64,000 nucleotides of DNA from an uncultured cyanobacterium (GTDB taxonomy: Bacteria > Cyanobacteriota > Cyanobacteriia > Cyanobacteriales > Nostocaceae). The DNA lies in contig CAIVAU010000119.1 of the NCBI GenBank assembly GCA_903903925.1, forward strand, positions 1-64,000. The letters are read 5' to 3'. Below, one piece after another: positions 25,121-34,598 of the stretch; within the stretch, counting starts at the first letter, position 1, and every line of letters begins with the position of its first letter. The notes under the pieces are model-generated. The model saw nothing but the letters and a program-made list of their open reading frames with translations, was not told the origin of the DNA and did no database searches. The position numbers were made by a program, and so were the translations under genes.

Positions 25121-26908
25121 ATGTTTAACGATATGAAATTACCAGAAACTAAATCAAATTTTACTTTAATATTCCAAGAATTTACCTGCTGCCTGATAGA
25201 TAAATTTAGAGTGGAGATTGAATCACATTTAGGTCAATTTGCAGACGTTCATTACTTCAAAGTTACTATACACAATCCTGATTCTGAAACCCAAAAATTG
25301 GGACTGTTGCGTGTAGGCTCCGTTGATGGTGTTCTAAATCGTGAACTGCAACTGCGGCAAGCTCTTGGAAATTACAAAATGGTGTCTGAGTTACTGGCTG
25401 CTGTCACAGAGGACTCAGTTTATGTTTCTGCTAGTTCACCAGTTTTGGAAAATAAACTAGAGGAAAGTTCTTATTTTTCTGAAGCCTCAGAGGAGGCGAT
25501 CAAGGAAATAGAATATTTCAACAATAATTCTTCAGAGAAGAACTCAGAACTAGAGGAGGAACCAGAATATTTAGAGGAAGTCTTCTACGAAGAAGATAGA
25601 AGTTGTGAGTCATTGGGGCAGAAAATCATATTACTAAGTTATTTTCCTGATGAAGCGGAAACCTTAGCAGCTTGGCTCACAAAAGAGAATTCGTTAGAAT
25701 CTTCTTTATTGCTAGCCAGCCAAGTGTGCCAATTCTTTCGATATATTTATCAGCGACAATGGAGTTTTATACAGATATTCCCTAAGTTTATTCAAATGGG
25801 AACACCGATTCAGTTTTTTGATTTAACGGGTGCTTACCCAGTTGGCGTTCAGCTTACCTCTGGTTTTCTCGCAGATTATTGCGCCCCGGAAATTGCTTAT
25901 GAAAGTAGTTGTACCATTAGTGAGCAAATGAGTGCCTATACTGTGGGTTCCCTATTGTATCAGACTATTCATCATAAACTTCCTCCTCAAGGTCACGTTG
26001 GTGAGTTGGACATCAAACCCGTTCCTTACATCTACCAAATTCTCAAGATTTGTCTTTCTCCTATTGCAGAAGAGCGATTTCCCCTCTCTCAGCTCTTGAG
26101 TCTTTTAGTTGAAACCCGCCAGTCAATACGATCGCCTCAAGTGCAGTGGAAGGTAGCAAGCTATTCTACAGTGGGTCTGTCAATCAGTCGTCTGCAAAAT
26201 GAAGATAGCTACGGAGTCAGACAACAATCTTTAAGCAATTCAGAGCCACTCATATTAGGTATTTTAGCAGATGGTATGGGAGGGATGGCTCAAGGAGAAG
26301 TCGCTAGTAAACTGGCTGCAAAAGCAGTCGTTGAGGCTCTTATTCCCGCTGATTTGAGTAACCAGAAAAAGCGTGGTGAATGGCTAATTTCTTTAGTTCA
26401 ACAAGCTAATGAATCCGTAGCTAGTAATGTGCGAGATGGAGGTACGACCCTAAGTTTAGTTATGGCACTCGGTCGAGAATTAATGATCGCCCATGTGGGA
26501 GACAGTCGGATTTTTCTGTTAAGGAATAACCAAATTTGCCAATTAAGCGAAGACCATTCAATGGTATCTATGCTTGTCGCTAGCGGTCAAATTACATATG
26601 AAGAAAGTTTAGAGCATCCTGACCGTAATCTTTTGACAAAATCTCTTGGCTCAAAACGAAGATTAAGTGAAGGATATGTACAGGATTTAAGCCGTTTCGG
26701 TACAGAGTTATCAATGCTTCTAGAAGAAGACGACATTCTAATTCTTTGCTCTGATGGAGTTTGGGATTTAGTTCCAGCAGATGAGTTAGCAGAAATTTTT
26801 GCCAACTATCAGACTTTACAATTAGCTGTTGATGCAACAATTGAGAAAGTGCTATCACGAGGCGCACATGATAATGCGACAATTCTTGCTTTGAAATATT
26901 CTATTTAA
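25121..26908 (+). CDS. Pseudokinase-PP2C phosphatase fusion
   Basis: A 595-residue protein. The C-terminal 245 residues are a full PP2C phosphatase: RLQNEDS, the metal-binding DGMGG (from residue 384), HVGDSRIFLLR, EDHSM, CSDGVWDLV and DNATI. Upstream, residues about 170-345 look like a decayed protein-kinase domain. They retain an APE triplet (255-257), a helix resembling the kinase F helix (MSAYTVGSLLYQTIHHKLPP) and a final EERFPLSQLLSLL, but no Gly-rich loop, HRD or DFG. The extreme N-terminus is acidic. The pseudokinase may recruit substrate; the phosphatase should reverse the adjacent kinase's action. Confidence 0.85.
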   Translation: MFNDMKLPETKSNFTLIFQEFTCCLIDKFRVEIESHLGQFADVHYFKVTIHNPDSETQKLGLLRVGSVDGVLNRELQLRQALGNYKMVSELLAAVTEDSVYVSASSPVLENKLEESSYFSEASEEAIKEIEYFNNNSSEKNSELEEEPEYLEEVFYEEDRSCESLGQKIILLSYFPDEAETLAAWLTKENSLESSLLLASQVCQFFRYIYQRQWSFIQIFPKFIQMGTPIQFFDLTGAYPVGVQLTSGFLADYCAPEIAYESSCTISEQMSAYTVGSLLYQTIHHKLPPQGHVGELDIKPVPYIYQILKICLSPIAEERFPLSQLLSLLVETRQSIRSPQVQWKVASYSTVGLSISRLQNEDSYGVRQQSLSNSEPLILGILADGMGGMAQGEVASKLAAKAVVEALIPADLSNQKKRGEWLISLVQQANESVASNVRDGGTTLSLVMALGRELMIAHVGDSRIFLLRNNQICQLSEDHSMVSMLVASGQITYEESLEHPDRNLLTKSLGSKRRLSEGYVQDLSRFGTELSMLLEEDDILILCSDGVWDLVPADELAEIFANYQTLQLAVDATIEKVLSRGAHDNATILALKYSI

Positions 26909-26940
26909 AAGATTCCGCTAATTTAAGGCATTTAATAAAA

Positions 26941-29031
26941 ATGTTTATCACCTGTCCAAGTTGCCTCACAGAAAATCCTGATGGTACAGTTAGTTGTATG
27001 ATTTGTGGTACACCTCTGGCTCTTACTGAAAGTACATCAGTTTACCATTTGCCATATGATACATTACTCAGACAGCGACGATATCGAATAGAAAACACCC
27101 TTGGAGAAGGCGGTTTCGGGATTACATACAAAGGCATGGATTCAACAACATCAGCCAATGTTGCCATTAAAGAGTTATGGCCGGAAAAAGCTATTAGACA
27201 AGGAATGACAGTGACTTGGCCTAATTCTATTACGCCAGTCGTTCGGCAACAACAAATCAAAAATTTTCAACGAGAAGCAGAGTATTTATCCAAATGTTTA
27301 CATCCTAACATTCCTAGAGTATATGAATGGTTTGAGGAAAACAACACGGCCTATATTATTATGGAATTCATTCCTGGGTTATCCTTGGGAAAAATTTTAA
27401 AAGAAGAAGGTATCCTGGCAGAAACCAGAGCTAAACGATATTTTATTCAAGTCGCCGAAGCTTTAAAAGTCGTTCATTCTAATAATTTACTTCATCGGGA
27501 TATTAAGCCAGAAAATATTATTATTAATAATCAAGATATAGCTATATTAATTGATTTTGGTGCGACTAAAGAGTTTATTGCAGGTCAAACAAGTGAAGTA
27601 AGCATCACTTTAACATGCGGTTATGCACCTTTGGAACAGTACAGCTACCGGAGTAAACGTTCCCCCAGCACTGATTTTTATGCTTTATGCGCTTCAATCT
27701 ATGAGTTGTTGACTAGTCAACTTCCAGCCGCAGCAACAGATAGAGTTCATTCAGAAACTCTTATCCCTCCTCGACAGTTAGTTCCTAATCTCACTGTGCA
27801 AATGGAGCAGATAATTTTAACAGGAATGCGAATGCGGGTTGAGGATCGTTTTCAGACGGCAGATGAATTAATTGATGCTCTCAAAGGTAAGCTTGTTTCG
27901 CCAACTCTCAGGCGATCGCGCCAGTTAGTTGAACAACACAAATTAGCAGAAGCCGTTCCAGCCTATGAAAAATGTCTCGCAAATGAGCCTAATAATGGTG
28001 ATGCTGCGGTTGAACTTGCACTAGTTCACATTTATATGAATGACTCACAAGCAGAAGTCGCCGCCAAGAACGCCATTCAACTCAAACCAAATGATGGCAG
28101 AGGCTATGGAGTTTTAGGTCTTGTTAACTGTCGTCAAGCCAACTGGTCAGCAGCAGTAAAATACTTGCAGCAAGCTGCAAACTTATCCCCTAACGAGTCC
28201 TGGATACAAGCTAATCTTGCTTGGGCGATCGCAAAGTCTGGTCATTGGGAACAAGCTGAAACTGCCGTCTCCAAGGCACTTCAACTTGATAGTCATTCCA
28301 CTTTTGCATTAGGACTACAAGCCTGGATCGCTGTTAATCGACAACAATGGAAACCAGCCATCCGCGCTGCAAGACTTGCGATCGCTCAATCTAAACAAAC
28401 CTACGTTAATAATTCTCAAGATATGCAACGCTGGGTATATCCTTGTCTAACTATTGCTTTAGAACGAGCAGTCGTTACGAAACAGGGTACTGATGTCGAA
28501 AGATGTCTTCAAGAGTTTACGACCCAAATACCTGATAGCGCGTTTGCATGGGGATTTAAAGGTTGGAAGCAAGCACTCGTTGGTTTGTGGACTGATGCTA
28601 TTCCTAATTTTGAACAAGCAAAACATCAAGCACAAGTTCCTAACTGGGTGTTTGTCAATTTAGGCATTGCGCAAGAACACCAGCAAAATATACTAGCAGC
28701 TGTCCAAGCTTATGAAGCTTACAATCAGAAATTTCCACCTGATGCCTTTATACAATTTCGTCTGGGTACATTATTTGGTAAACAAAGCCAATGGTCACAA
28801 GCACGCTCATGTTTAGAAAAAGCAGTTCATTTAAAACCAGACTACGCAGAAGCATATCATAATTTAGGTTGGGTTTTACTTAACACCAGAAGTCAAGACA
28901 ATCAAGTTGAAAATTTCCGCGATATGTGGTCAGCTTATCGTCAAGCTGCTGACCTTTATGCACAGCAACAAAAACATCCTTTAGCCCAAGGCATTAAACA
29001 AGCTTTCCAAATGATTGCCGTAGAGCTTTAG
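26941..29031 (+). CDS. Zinc-ribbon Ser/Thr protein kinase with TPR repeats
   Basis: A 696-residue protein. A Cys4 zinc ribbon (5, 8, 19, 22) like that of the FHA protein precedes a Hanks-type kinase (about 48-320). Key residues are GEGGFG (55-60), Lys77, HRDIKPEN (from 185) and DFG (205-207). About eight TPR units follow from residue 335 to the end. The kinase lacks an obvious transmembrane helix. As the last gene of the run, 32 bases after the PP2C gene, it is the likely opponent of that phosphatase. A petA-directed terminator and a palindromic repeat lie between it and petA. Confidence 0.9.
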   Translation: MFITCPSCLTENPDGTVSCMICGTPLALTESTSVYHLPYDTLLRQRRYRIENTLGEGGFGITYKGMDSTTSANVAIKELWPEKAIRQGMTVTWPNSITPVVRQQQIKNFQREAEYLSKCLHPNIPRVYEWFEENNTAYIIMEFIPGLSLGKILKEEGILAETRAKRYFIQVAEALKVVHSNNLLHRDIKPENIIINNQDIAILIDFGATKEFIAGQTSEVSITLTCGYAPLEQYSYRSKRSPSTDFYALCASIYELLTSQLPAAATDRVHSETLIPPRQLVPNLTVQMEQIILTGMRMRVEDRFQTADELIDALKGKLVSPTLRRSRQLVEQHKLAEAVPAYEKCLANEPNNGDAAVELALVHIYMNDSQAEVAAKNAIQLKPNDGRGYGVLGLVNCRQANWSAAVKYLQQAANLSPNESWIQANLAWAIAKSGHWEQAETAVSKALQLDSHSTFALGLQAWIAVNRQQWKPAIRAARLAIAQSKQTYVNNSQDMQRWVYPCLTIALERAVVTKQGTDVERCLQEFTTQIPDSAFAWGFKGWKQALVGLWTDAIPNFEQAKHQAQVPNWVFVNLGIAQEHQQNILAAVQAYEAYNQKFPPDAFIQFRLGTLFGKQSQWSQARSCLEKAVHLKPDYAEAYHNLGWVLLNTRSQDNQVENFRDMWSAYRQAADLYAQQQKHPLAQGIKQAFQMIAVEL

Positions 29032-29112
29032 ATATAAATCTTATGAGAGATGATCGCCTGTACTTGAGCAACATCTTTGAATGTATTGATCACGTAGAGT
29101 CTTTTATCCTCC

Positions 29113-29142
29113 AACAAAAAAGACAGACAAGATGTCTGTCTT
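29113..29142 (-). terminator. Terminator of petCA (minus strand)
   Basis: Arms AAGACAGACA and TGTCTGTCTT (10 bp) around a three-base loop. Read on the minus strand, the hairpin is followed by a run of T. It lies about 140 bases beyond the petA stop. Confidence 0.7.
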
Positions 29143-29210
29143 ACAATCAAATATTCAATTACCACTAAGACTTTGTACTCTATTTCATAAATTCGTATCG
29201 TGATCAAAGG

Positions 29211-29251
29211 CTTGTAGTTGCGCTCAGGGCGAAGACAGCGCAAGTACGAAC
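29211..29251. repeat. Palindromic intergenic repeat (degenerate)
   Basis: CTTGTAGTTGCGCTC ... AGCGCAAGTACGAAC, an imperfect copy of the GTTCGTAG palindrome family. Confidence 0.6.
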
Positions 29252-29280
29252 AAACGCTATGAATTTATGCAATTGTGTAC

Positions 29281-30282
29281 TTAGAAATTCATTTCAGCTG
29301 CTTGGACTTTTTCAACTTGTTTCTTTTTCAGAACCAGCATAACTTGAGCTAACATGACAAGCGCAATGAAAGCGATTAACCATTTAACTCGGCTGGTATC
29401 TTGCAGCACAATTTCTGTATCAGCTTGACCGAAGCCACCGACGTTCGGGTTATTGGTCAAAGCATCTCCAGTTTTGACTGCTTGCCCTTCCGCAACAATG
29501 AGTTCTGGTCCAAGGGGAATGGTATCAGTTACAACTTTACCAGATTCATCCTGGATGCTGATGACGTATTTGACGTTACCGTCTTCGTCTTCCTCTTTGG
29601 CTATTGTCTTAATAGTGCCGGTGGCGGAAGCGTTATAAACGGCGTTGTTGCTCTTCTCGCCAGTAGGGTAAATTTGTCCCCTTCCCCGGTTAGCACCTAA
29701 GTGAACCGCATATTTCCCAAAGTGGACGTTCTTGTCAGTTGCGGGGTTAGGAGAAAGAATGGGGAAGACGATTTCCTGATACTGTTCACCAGGAAGCGGT
29801 CCAATAATGACAACGTTTTCTTTGTCTTCGCTGTAGGGTTGGTAGTATAGTCCCTCAATTTCTTTCTTGATCTCCTCAGGAATCCGTTCCTCAGGAGCAA
29901 TCTTAAAGCCTTCTGGGAGCATCAGCACAGCACCGACATTCAAGCCGACTTTAGAACCATCAGCACCCACCTGTTGCAAGTTGGTGTCGTAGGGAATTTT
30001 GACGATGGCTTTAAAAACCGTATCAGGTAGCACTGATTGGGGAACTTCTACTTCGCTTGGCTTTGCGGCTAGGTGACAGTTAGCACAAACAATCCGCCCA
30101 GTCGGTTCGCGGGGGGTTTCGGGATAGGTTGCCTGTGCCCAAAATGGATATGCAGCAGCAGATTGGGGAAGGGCAAGATCGCTGGTGAAGAAAAATGTCA
30201 CCGTGGCGATCGCGATGAGCAATGTTTTCATCATTGCTCTAGCACTGCGAGTTAACCTCGCTGTTGTACAAGCTTTTCTCAT
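29281..30282 (-). CDS. petA: Cytochrome f precursor
   Basis: A 333-residue precursor of the c-type haem subunit of the cytochrome b6f complex, which passes electrons to plastocyanin or cytochrome c6 in the thylakoid lumen. A signal peptide ends at SAAA before YPFWAQ, whose Tyr45 is the axial ligand in the mature protein. The haem site CANCH is at residues 66-70. The C-terminus has the single membrane anchor [20 protein letters not shown]. Length matches the family. It lies 90 bases downstream of petC on the same strand, the usual petC-petA operon. Confidence 0.97.
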   Translation of the reverse strand: MRKACTTARLTRSARAMMKTLLIAIATVTFFFTSDLALPQSAAAYPFWAQATYPETPREPTGRIVCANCHLAAKPSEVEVPQSVLPDTVFKAIVKIPYDTNLQQVGADGSKVGLNVGAVLMLPEGFKIAPEERIPEEIKKEIEGLYYQPYSEDKENVVIIGPLPGEQYQEIVFPILSPNPATDKNVHFGKYAVHLGANRGRGQIYPTGEKSNNAVYNASATGTIKTIAKEEDEDGNVKYVISIQDESGKVVTDTIPLGPELIVAEGQAVKTGDALTNNPNVGGFGQADTEIVLQDTSRVKWLIAFIALVMLAQVMLVLKKKQVEKVQAAEMNF

Positions 30283-30345
30283 CTCTATAAGGAAAACAAT
30301 TCTCTATTGAATGTCAAGTAAATCGGTTATGAGTCAAAAGTCATT

Positions 30346-30372
30346 TACTCCTAACTCCTAACTCCTAACTCC
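30346..30372. repeat. Heptamer array (CTAACTC units)
   Basis: CTCCTAACTCCTAACTCC-type units directly after the petC stop, inside the petC-petA intergenic region. Confidence 0.7.
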
Positions 30373-30912
30373 CTAAGCCCACCAAGGTGCTTCACCAGTA
30401 CGGAAGTCAGTTTCAGTCCATTTGGTGAGGACAATTTTGTCATCTTTTGGTGCTGTGTGAGCTAGAGCTAGAGACAGAGGTGCGGGACCCCGGACGACCT
30501 TACCAGTGGCGTCGTATTGGGAACCATGACAGGGACACTTAAACTTTTGTTCAGCAATATTCCAGGGAACGACGCAACCTAGGTGAGTGCAGACGGCGTT
30601 AATACCGTAATCACTAATCGCCTCTTTGCTTTCTACCACAATATAGGTTGGGTCACCCTTTAGTCCCTGAGCTAGAACGTGATCTCCCGTATTATGACTT
30701 TCTAAAAACTTGCTTAAGCTAACATCGTTACCTAGCTCATCTTTTGCCGTTGTCCCGCCACCACTGGCACCACTTACTGGCGGAATAAAATACTTGACAA
30801 CGGGATACAATGCTCCCAGAGCAACTCCGGTTACAGTTCCAAAAGTGAGAAGATTCATGAATTGACGCCGCCCCATATCGGGTACGTCCACTGATTCAGA
30901 AAATTGAGCCAT
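30373..30912 (-). CDS. petC: Rieske iron-sulfur subunit of cytochrome b6f
   Basis: A 179-residue protein with an N-terminal membrane anchor ([20 protein letters not shown], twin-Arg at 15-16, consistent with Tat export). The Rieske [2Fe-2S] ligands are in CTHLGC (108-113) and CPCHGS (126-131). The C-terminus [14 protein letters not shown] is typical of PetC. I used the ATG at 30912, which gives the standard MAQFSES start and length; an upstream ATG at 30945 would add 11 residues. It leads the petC-petA operon and is divergent from the DUF3067 gene. tatC lies nearby. Confidence 0.95.
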   Translation of the reverse strand: MAQFSESVDVPDMGRRQFMNLLTFGTVTGVALGALYPVVKYFIPPVSGASGGGTTAKDELGNDVSLSKFLESHNTGDHVLAQGLKGDPTYIVVESKEAISDYGINAVCTHLGCVVPWNIAEQKFKCPCHGSQYDATGKVVRGPAPLSLALAHTAPKDDKIVLTKWTETDFRTGEAPWWA

Positions 30913-31136
30913 ATTCCAAGCGTTGTTTGTGTATTTTGTTAACAATTTCGACTAGAGTTCTCATAATTAAGAAGCTCATGTCTATTGATACTCAGACCCT
31001 AACGATGCGAGAATTCCCTCTTCAAAGATATTTCTAGCATCCATTCTAGGAGCATTACATTTCTTTATATCCTTATCATACTTGAGTAACGGAACTTAAC
31101 ATCATAACTAAATGTAAAATATAGTTGAGAAAAGCC

Positions 31137-31448
31137 ATGACAGGACAGGAATTACATCAACTGTTGCTTGATAAGTGGGGGCGCTCATACGATGTTCAGT
31201 TACGCCGGACACAGGGCAAGATATTTCTCCAAGTCATGTGGAAATATCTAGAGCAAGCCTCTTTCCCTTTGAGTGAGGCAGAGTACCAAGAGCATCTCCA
31301 TAGTGTCGCTAATTATCTTAATGCTATGGGTGGGACCACGCAGGTACAAACGTTTATTCATCAAACAAGGGAACGCCCTCGACTGGGCAAAGCTGTCAGT
31401 ATTCCTTTAGATTTGGGCGAACGTGCAGTGGAATGGTTGATAGAGTAG
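31137..31448 (+). CDS. DUF3067 family protein
   Basis: A 103-residue cytoplasmic protein starting MTGQELHQLLLDKWGRSYDV and containing IFLQVMWKYLEQASFPL and GKAVSIPLDLGERAVEW. These blocks match the DUF3067 family found in cyanobacteria and plastids, often next to petC. Function is unknown. I chose the ATG at 31137 over a TTG at 31125. It is divergent from petC, and its stop lies about 70 bases before the tatC 3' end. Confidence 0.75.
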   Translation: MTGQELHQLLLDKWGRSYDVQLRRTQGKIFLQVMWKYLEQASFPLSEAEYQEHLHSVANYLNAMGGTTQVQTFIHQTRERPRLGKAVSIPLDLGERAVEWLIE

Positions 31449-31519
31449 CTGATGATCTGAGCCAACAGAGGCGCTGAGATCTCAGAGAATCAGGAGATAT
31501 TATAAAATTTTGTTGCTGC

Positions 31520-32314
31520 TCACTTGCCGATTAATTTAACTAGACCGATACCACAAAAGTATAATCCCAATACTGCCCCCGCTAAAAGACTTTGGGTGAG
31601 TGGGTCTGTAGAAGGTGTGATAATTGCTCCCAAAACCACTGATCCAACAATGATGTAGCGCCAACCAGAAAGCATTATTTCTGCTGAGACAATTCCCAAA
31701 GCACCAAGTAGTAGTTGGATGATGGGAATTTGAAATGCTAACCCAGTACTAAATAGCAGCACCAACACAAATTCAAAATATTTGTCAATTGACCACAGTT
31801 GCTCTACTACGCCTTCACCATAGTTAATGAAGAATTTTAAAGCAGCGGGTACTAATAGCAAGTAGGCAAATACTATACCCACCGCAAACAAAATAGTGGA
31901 CCCCAAAACCACAGGGCCAAGCAGGCGGCGTTCGCGGCGGGTCAGTCCTGGAAGAACGAACTGGATAATTTGGTAAAGTATGAAGGGACTGGAAACCACC
32001 AACCCACTATAGCCTGCAACTTTGAGGGAGACAAAGAAATATTCTCCGGGAGCAAGTTGGAGGAATTTTACTCCCTGCGCTGGCACTTCCAGCAACTGGA
32101 CTATCGGTTTGACGATAATGAAGCAGCCAATAACGCCCAGGACTACGGCAATCAGAGCATAAAAAATCCGTCGTCGCAACTCCTCTAGGTGATCGAAAAG
32201 GGACATTTCGATCTCACCAGGCAACTCATCAAGAGGGTCTTTTTCTGGCTTACCGTACCCTTCCAGATCAATATCAGATGGAATTGAAGTGTCTACTTCT
32301 TGAGAAGGAGTCAT
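31520..32314 (-). CDS. tatC: Twin-arginine translocase subunit TatC
   Basis: A 264-residue inner or thylakoid membrane protein with six transmembrane helices. Family blocks are [38 protein letters not shown], the region [20 protein letters not shown], and the final helices with [20 protein letters not shown]. TatC binds the twin-Arg signal; PetC encoded nearby is a likely substrate. An N-terminal acidic extension of about 35 residues is common in cyanobacterial TatC. It is convergent with the DUF3067 gene. Confidence 0.95.
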   Translation of the reverse strand: MTPSQEVDTSIPSDIDLEGYGKPEKDPLDELPGEIEMSLFDHLEELRRRIFYALIAVVLGVIGCFIIVKPIVQLLEVPAQGVKFLQLAPGEYFFVSLKVAGYSGLVVSSPFILYQIIQFVLPGLTRRERRLLGPVVLGSTILFAVGIVFAYLLLVPAALKFFINYGEGVVEQLWSIDKYFEFVLVLLFSTGLAFQIPIIQLLLGALGIVSAEIMLSGWRYIIVGSVVLGAIITPSTDPLTQSLLAGAVLGLYFCGIGLVKLIGK

Positions 32315-32382
32315 GAGTCAAGTTTTGTCCGGGCTTTGATGACTATTGTACCGAGCAAAGCGACCGCTGCCAAAAAGATTTT

Positions 32383-32425
32383 TGAAGAGGGAGCAGGGAG
32401 CAGGGAGCAGGGAGCAGGGAGTAGG
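32383..32425. repeat. Heptamer array (GGGAGCA units)
   Basis: Begins GAAGAGGGAGCAGGGAGC and continues for about five units. This is the reverse complement of the arrays at 299-380 and 3296-3370, with a boundary like theirs. It lies just beyond the FTR1 stop. Confidence 0.8.
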
Positions 32426-32431
32426 AAAAAC

Positions 32432-33940
32432 TTACGCAGACTGACGTGTGGATTGGATGCGGCTGTAGAGGACTATAACTACGGCTACGAGTAGAATGAC
32501 TAGTTGGGGTAGGGTGGTTTCCCAGGTGGGGAACAAGCCTAGAGGTTCCCAACTGGGTAAAAAGCTGCCAGTGTGGGAGGGGAGAACTCCAGCAACTTGC
32601 AGTGAGTGAATGCCACTGCCGATAAACTTAAAGCCTAAGTAGTAAATTAAGAGACTGGTGACTAGAAAGAAGGGTTTGAGCGGAATTGTCAATCCTACAC
32701 CTAACATCAGGGTGGCGATCGCCCCCAACATCAGGGTACCTAATCCAAACCCGGCGACTAAGTCAGTGGTGCTAATTGAGGGGGCAATACCAATGTAGAA
32801 TAAAACAGTTTCTGCTCCTTCTCGAAACACTGCTAAAAAAGCCAGCAGTGCTAAAGACAGCACACTGTTCGTTGCTAAGGCAGAGGTCATTTGTTTGTTA
32901 ATGTAGCCTTGCCATGCCCCTAAGGATGACTTGCTGTGTAGCCAGTAGCTGACGTAGAATAGCATGGAAGCAGCAAATAAACCAACAAAGCCTTCAATCA
33001 GTTCCCGACTGCTACCAGCGGAAATCTCAGAGAAGATTGCCTGTAAGATAAAAGCAGCCGCAACTGAAGCGAGAATCCCCACACCAGATCCGATCCAGAT
33101 CCAGCGACTATAGGCTCCATTATCGCTCTTATTCAGGAAGGCTAAGAGCGCCACCACTACCAGCAACGCTTCCATTCCCTCTCGCAGCAAAATCAGTGCT
33201 GCATCTAGGAGGTTGTAACGCAGAGTGTCAGCAGCATAGGGTTGTAGGTCAAGTCTTAGTTGGGCGATCGTATTTTTCGCTCCTGCTGCATCGTTAGATT
33301 TCACCAATCCGTAGGCTTTTGCCATATTGTTTTCAATATCCACATAAGCCTGTTTGGATTTGGCAGCAACAACTCCCTCAACCTCTAGCCAGTCGCTTTG
33401 AAAACCCTTAATTTCCTGAGTAGCTGTTGCAGTGTCACTCTTGCCAATTGCAGCCTCGGCACGGTCTAGCCGTTCAATCAGGCTTTTGATTGTTACCTTA
33501 CCTGTACCACTTGTGGTCGGGTTCGTTTGTGCTGTCGTGCTGTTAAATCCACCAGTCACAAACTTCTGGTTGATTGCGTGTAAACCCTTAAGGGATTTTA
33601 CCAGTTGCGACTGTTCAGGAGGTTCTTGTGACAAAGCAAACTTGACCTCACCCATCGCCTCTTCAATATCTTTGTATGCTTGGCGGGAGGTCTTTTTCAC
33701 CCCATCTTCAATGTCAAACCAGTCATCTCGAAATTTCTGGAACGCTGAACCTGCTGCTCTTAAGTCTTTTGCCTCAGCTTTGGTAATTGCCTGTTCAATA
33801 TAGGCATCTTGACGCTGCACATCCTGTTGGGGGGTCGAACTCCCATGGGCAGGTAGCGCCACAACCAACAGCATCGCACTCAGACACAGCGATAACAAAA
33901 CCTGCCAGCGCCTCAGCTGGAATCTTCTTAAAAAAGCCAC
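32432..33940 (-). CDS. FTR1-family iron permease
   Basis: A 502-residue protein. The signal peptide (RWQVLLSLCLSAMLLVVALP) is followed by a long helical extracytoplasmic region (to about 230). The FTR1 permease core has LREGMEALLVVVALLAF and FREGAETVLFYIG, the two REGxE motifs that carry iron, plus about seven membrane helices. I chose the GTG at 33940 because AAGGA lies eight bases upstream and the 28 residues before it look non-coding. It imports ferrous or ferric iron in EfeU-like systems. An inverted repeat about 130 bases upstream may be an operator. Confidence 0.88.
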   Translation of the reverse strand: MAFLRRFQLRRWQVLLSLCLSAMLLVVALPAHGSSTPQQDVQRQDAYIEQAITKAEAKDLRAAGSAFQKFRDDWFDIEDGVKKTSRQAYKDIEEAMGEVKFALSQEPPEQSQLVKSLKGLHAINQKFVTGGFNSTTAQTNPTTSGTGKVTIKSLIERLDRAEAAIGKSDTATATQEIKGFQSDWLEVEGVVAAKSKQAYVDIENNMAKAYGLVKSNDAAGAKNTIAQLRLDLQPYAADTLRYNLLDAALILLREGMEALLVVVALLAFLNKSDNGAYSRWIWIGSGVGILASVAAAFILQAIFSEISAGSSRELIEGFVGLFAASMLFYVSYWLHSKSSLGAWQGYINKQMTSALATNSVLSLALLAFLAVFREGAETVLFYIGIAPSISTTDLVAGFGLGTLMLGAIATLMLGVGLTIPLKPFFLVTSLLIYYLGFKFIGSGIHSLQVAGVLPSHTGSFLPSWEPLGLFPTWETTLPQLVILLVAVVIVLYSRIQSTRQSA

Positions 33941-34073
33941 TTTTTGATTCCTTATCTCAATAGTATTTTTCAACAAAAGAACAAATCCCAGCCAATCTTT
34001 TCTTGAATAGCAGGGCTTTCTCAAGGTTTAACTTGCAAATTTTTTGCAATAATTTTGTATGGTTATTTCATTC

Positions 34074-34088
34074 ATCATGATACATGAT
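34074..34088. promoter_or_regulatory. Inverted repeat upstream of the iron permease
   Basis: ATCATGATACATGAT, arms ATCATG/CATGAT around ATA, in the AT-rich leader of the FTR1 gene. A Fur-type operator is possible, but the match to the Fur consensus is partial. Confidence 0.3.
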
Positions 34089-34447
34089 TGCTAGTATTAT
34101 TCAATAAGGAAATTTTTTTACTAAATTTTTGCAAAAAATAGTAAACTAATTCGGTAGGATTTTAACTGACAAAAGTAAAAACAAAGTGATTTTTAATACC
34201 TTACACTAGAGCTTGTCTAAATATTATTACTTATTTAGATCCTCTTGATTATTCGGTGGATGTACAAAGGAAAGCTTGCCAGAAGGGAAATAGCAGTTTA
34301 TCCCCTCCCAAGGCAACATCCAAGGCTAAATCTGCCAACAGCTACAACAATTAAGCTGAAAGCAAAACAAATTTTCAGTAGTTTTACAAAAAATGCAATT
34401 ATCTGTAAAATTATTTAATTGCTATCTTCTCGCAATTATTACCAGAA
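34089..34447. other. AT-rich intergenic region, no gene seen
   Basis: The region between the FTR1 gene and the AMIN gene has no open frame of note. It ends in the repeat at 34448-34514. Confidence 0.45.
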
Positions 34448-34514
34448 ACTTTAAGAGGGAGCAGGGGATTGGGAACTGGCGATTGGGCCAGATCCTACCC
34501 AGTCCCCAGTCCCT
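34448..34514. repeat. G-rich repeat with TTAAGAGGGAGC boundary
   Basis: Starts TTTAAGAGGGAGCAGGGG, the same boundary as the heptamer arrays, and continues with GATTGGG/CCCAGTC units that can fold back on each other. Confidence 0.55.
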
Positions 34515-34598
34515 TCTTTTGTAATTTCTTCCGGACAAGATAAGATAAAGCCGGAAAATCTGTGCATGTGGATTCTACTGTCCTTTAAAATAACAACG

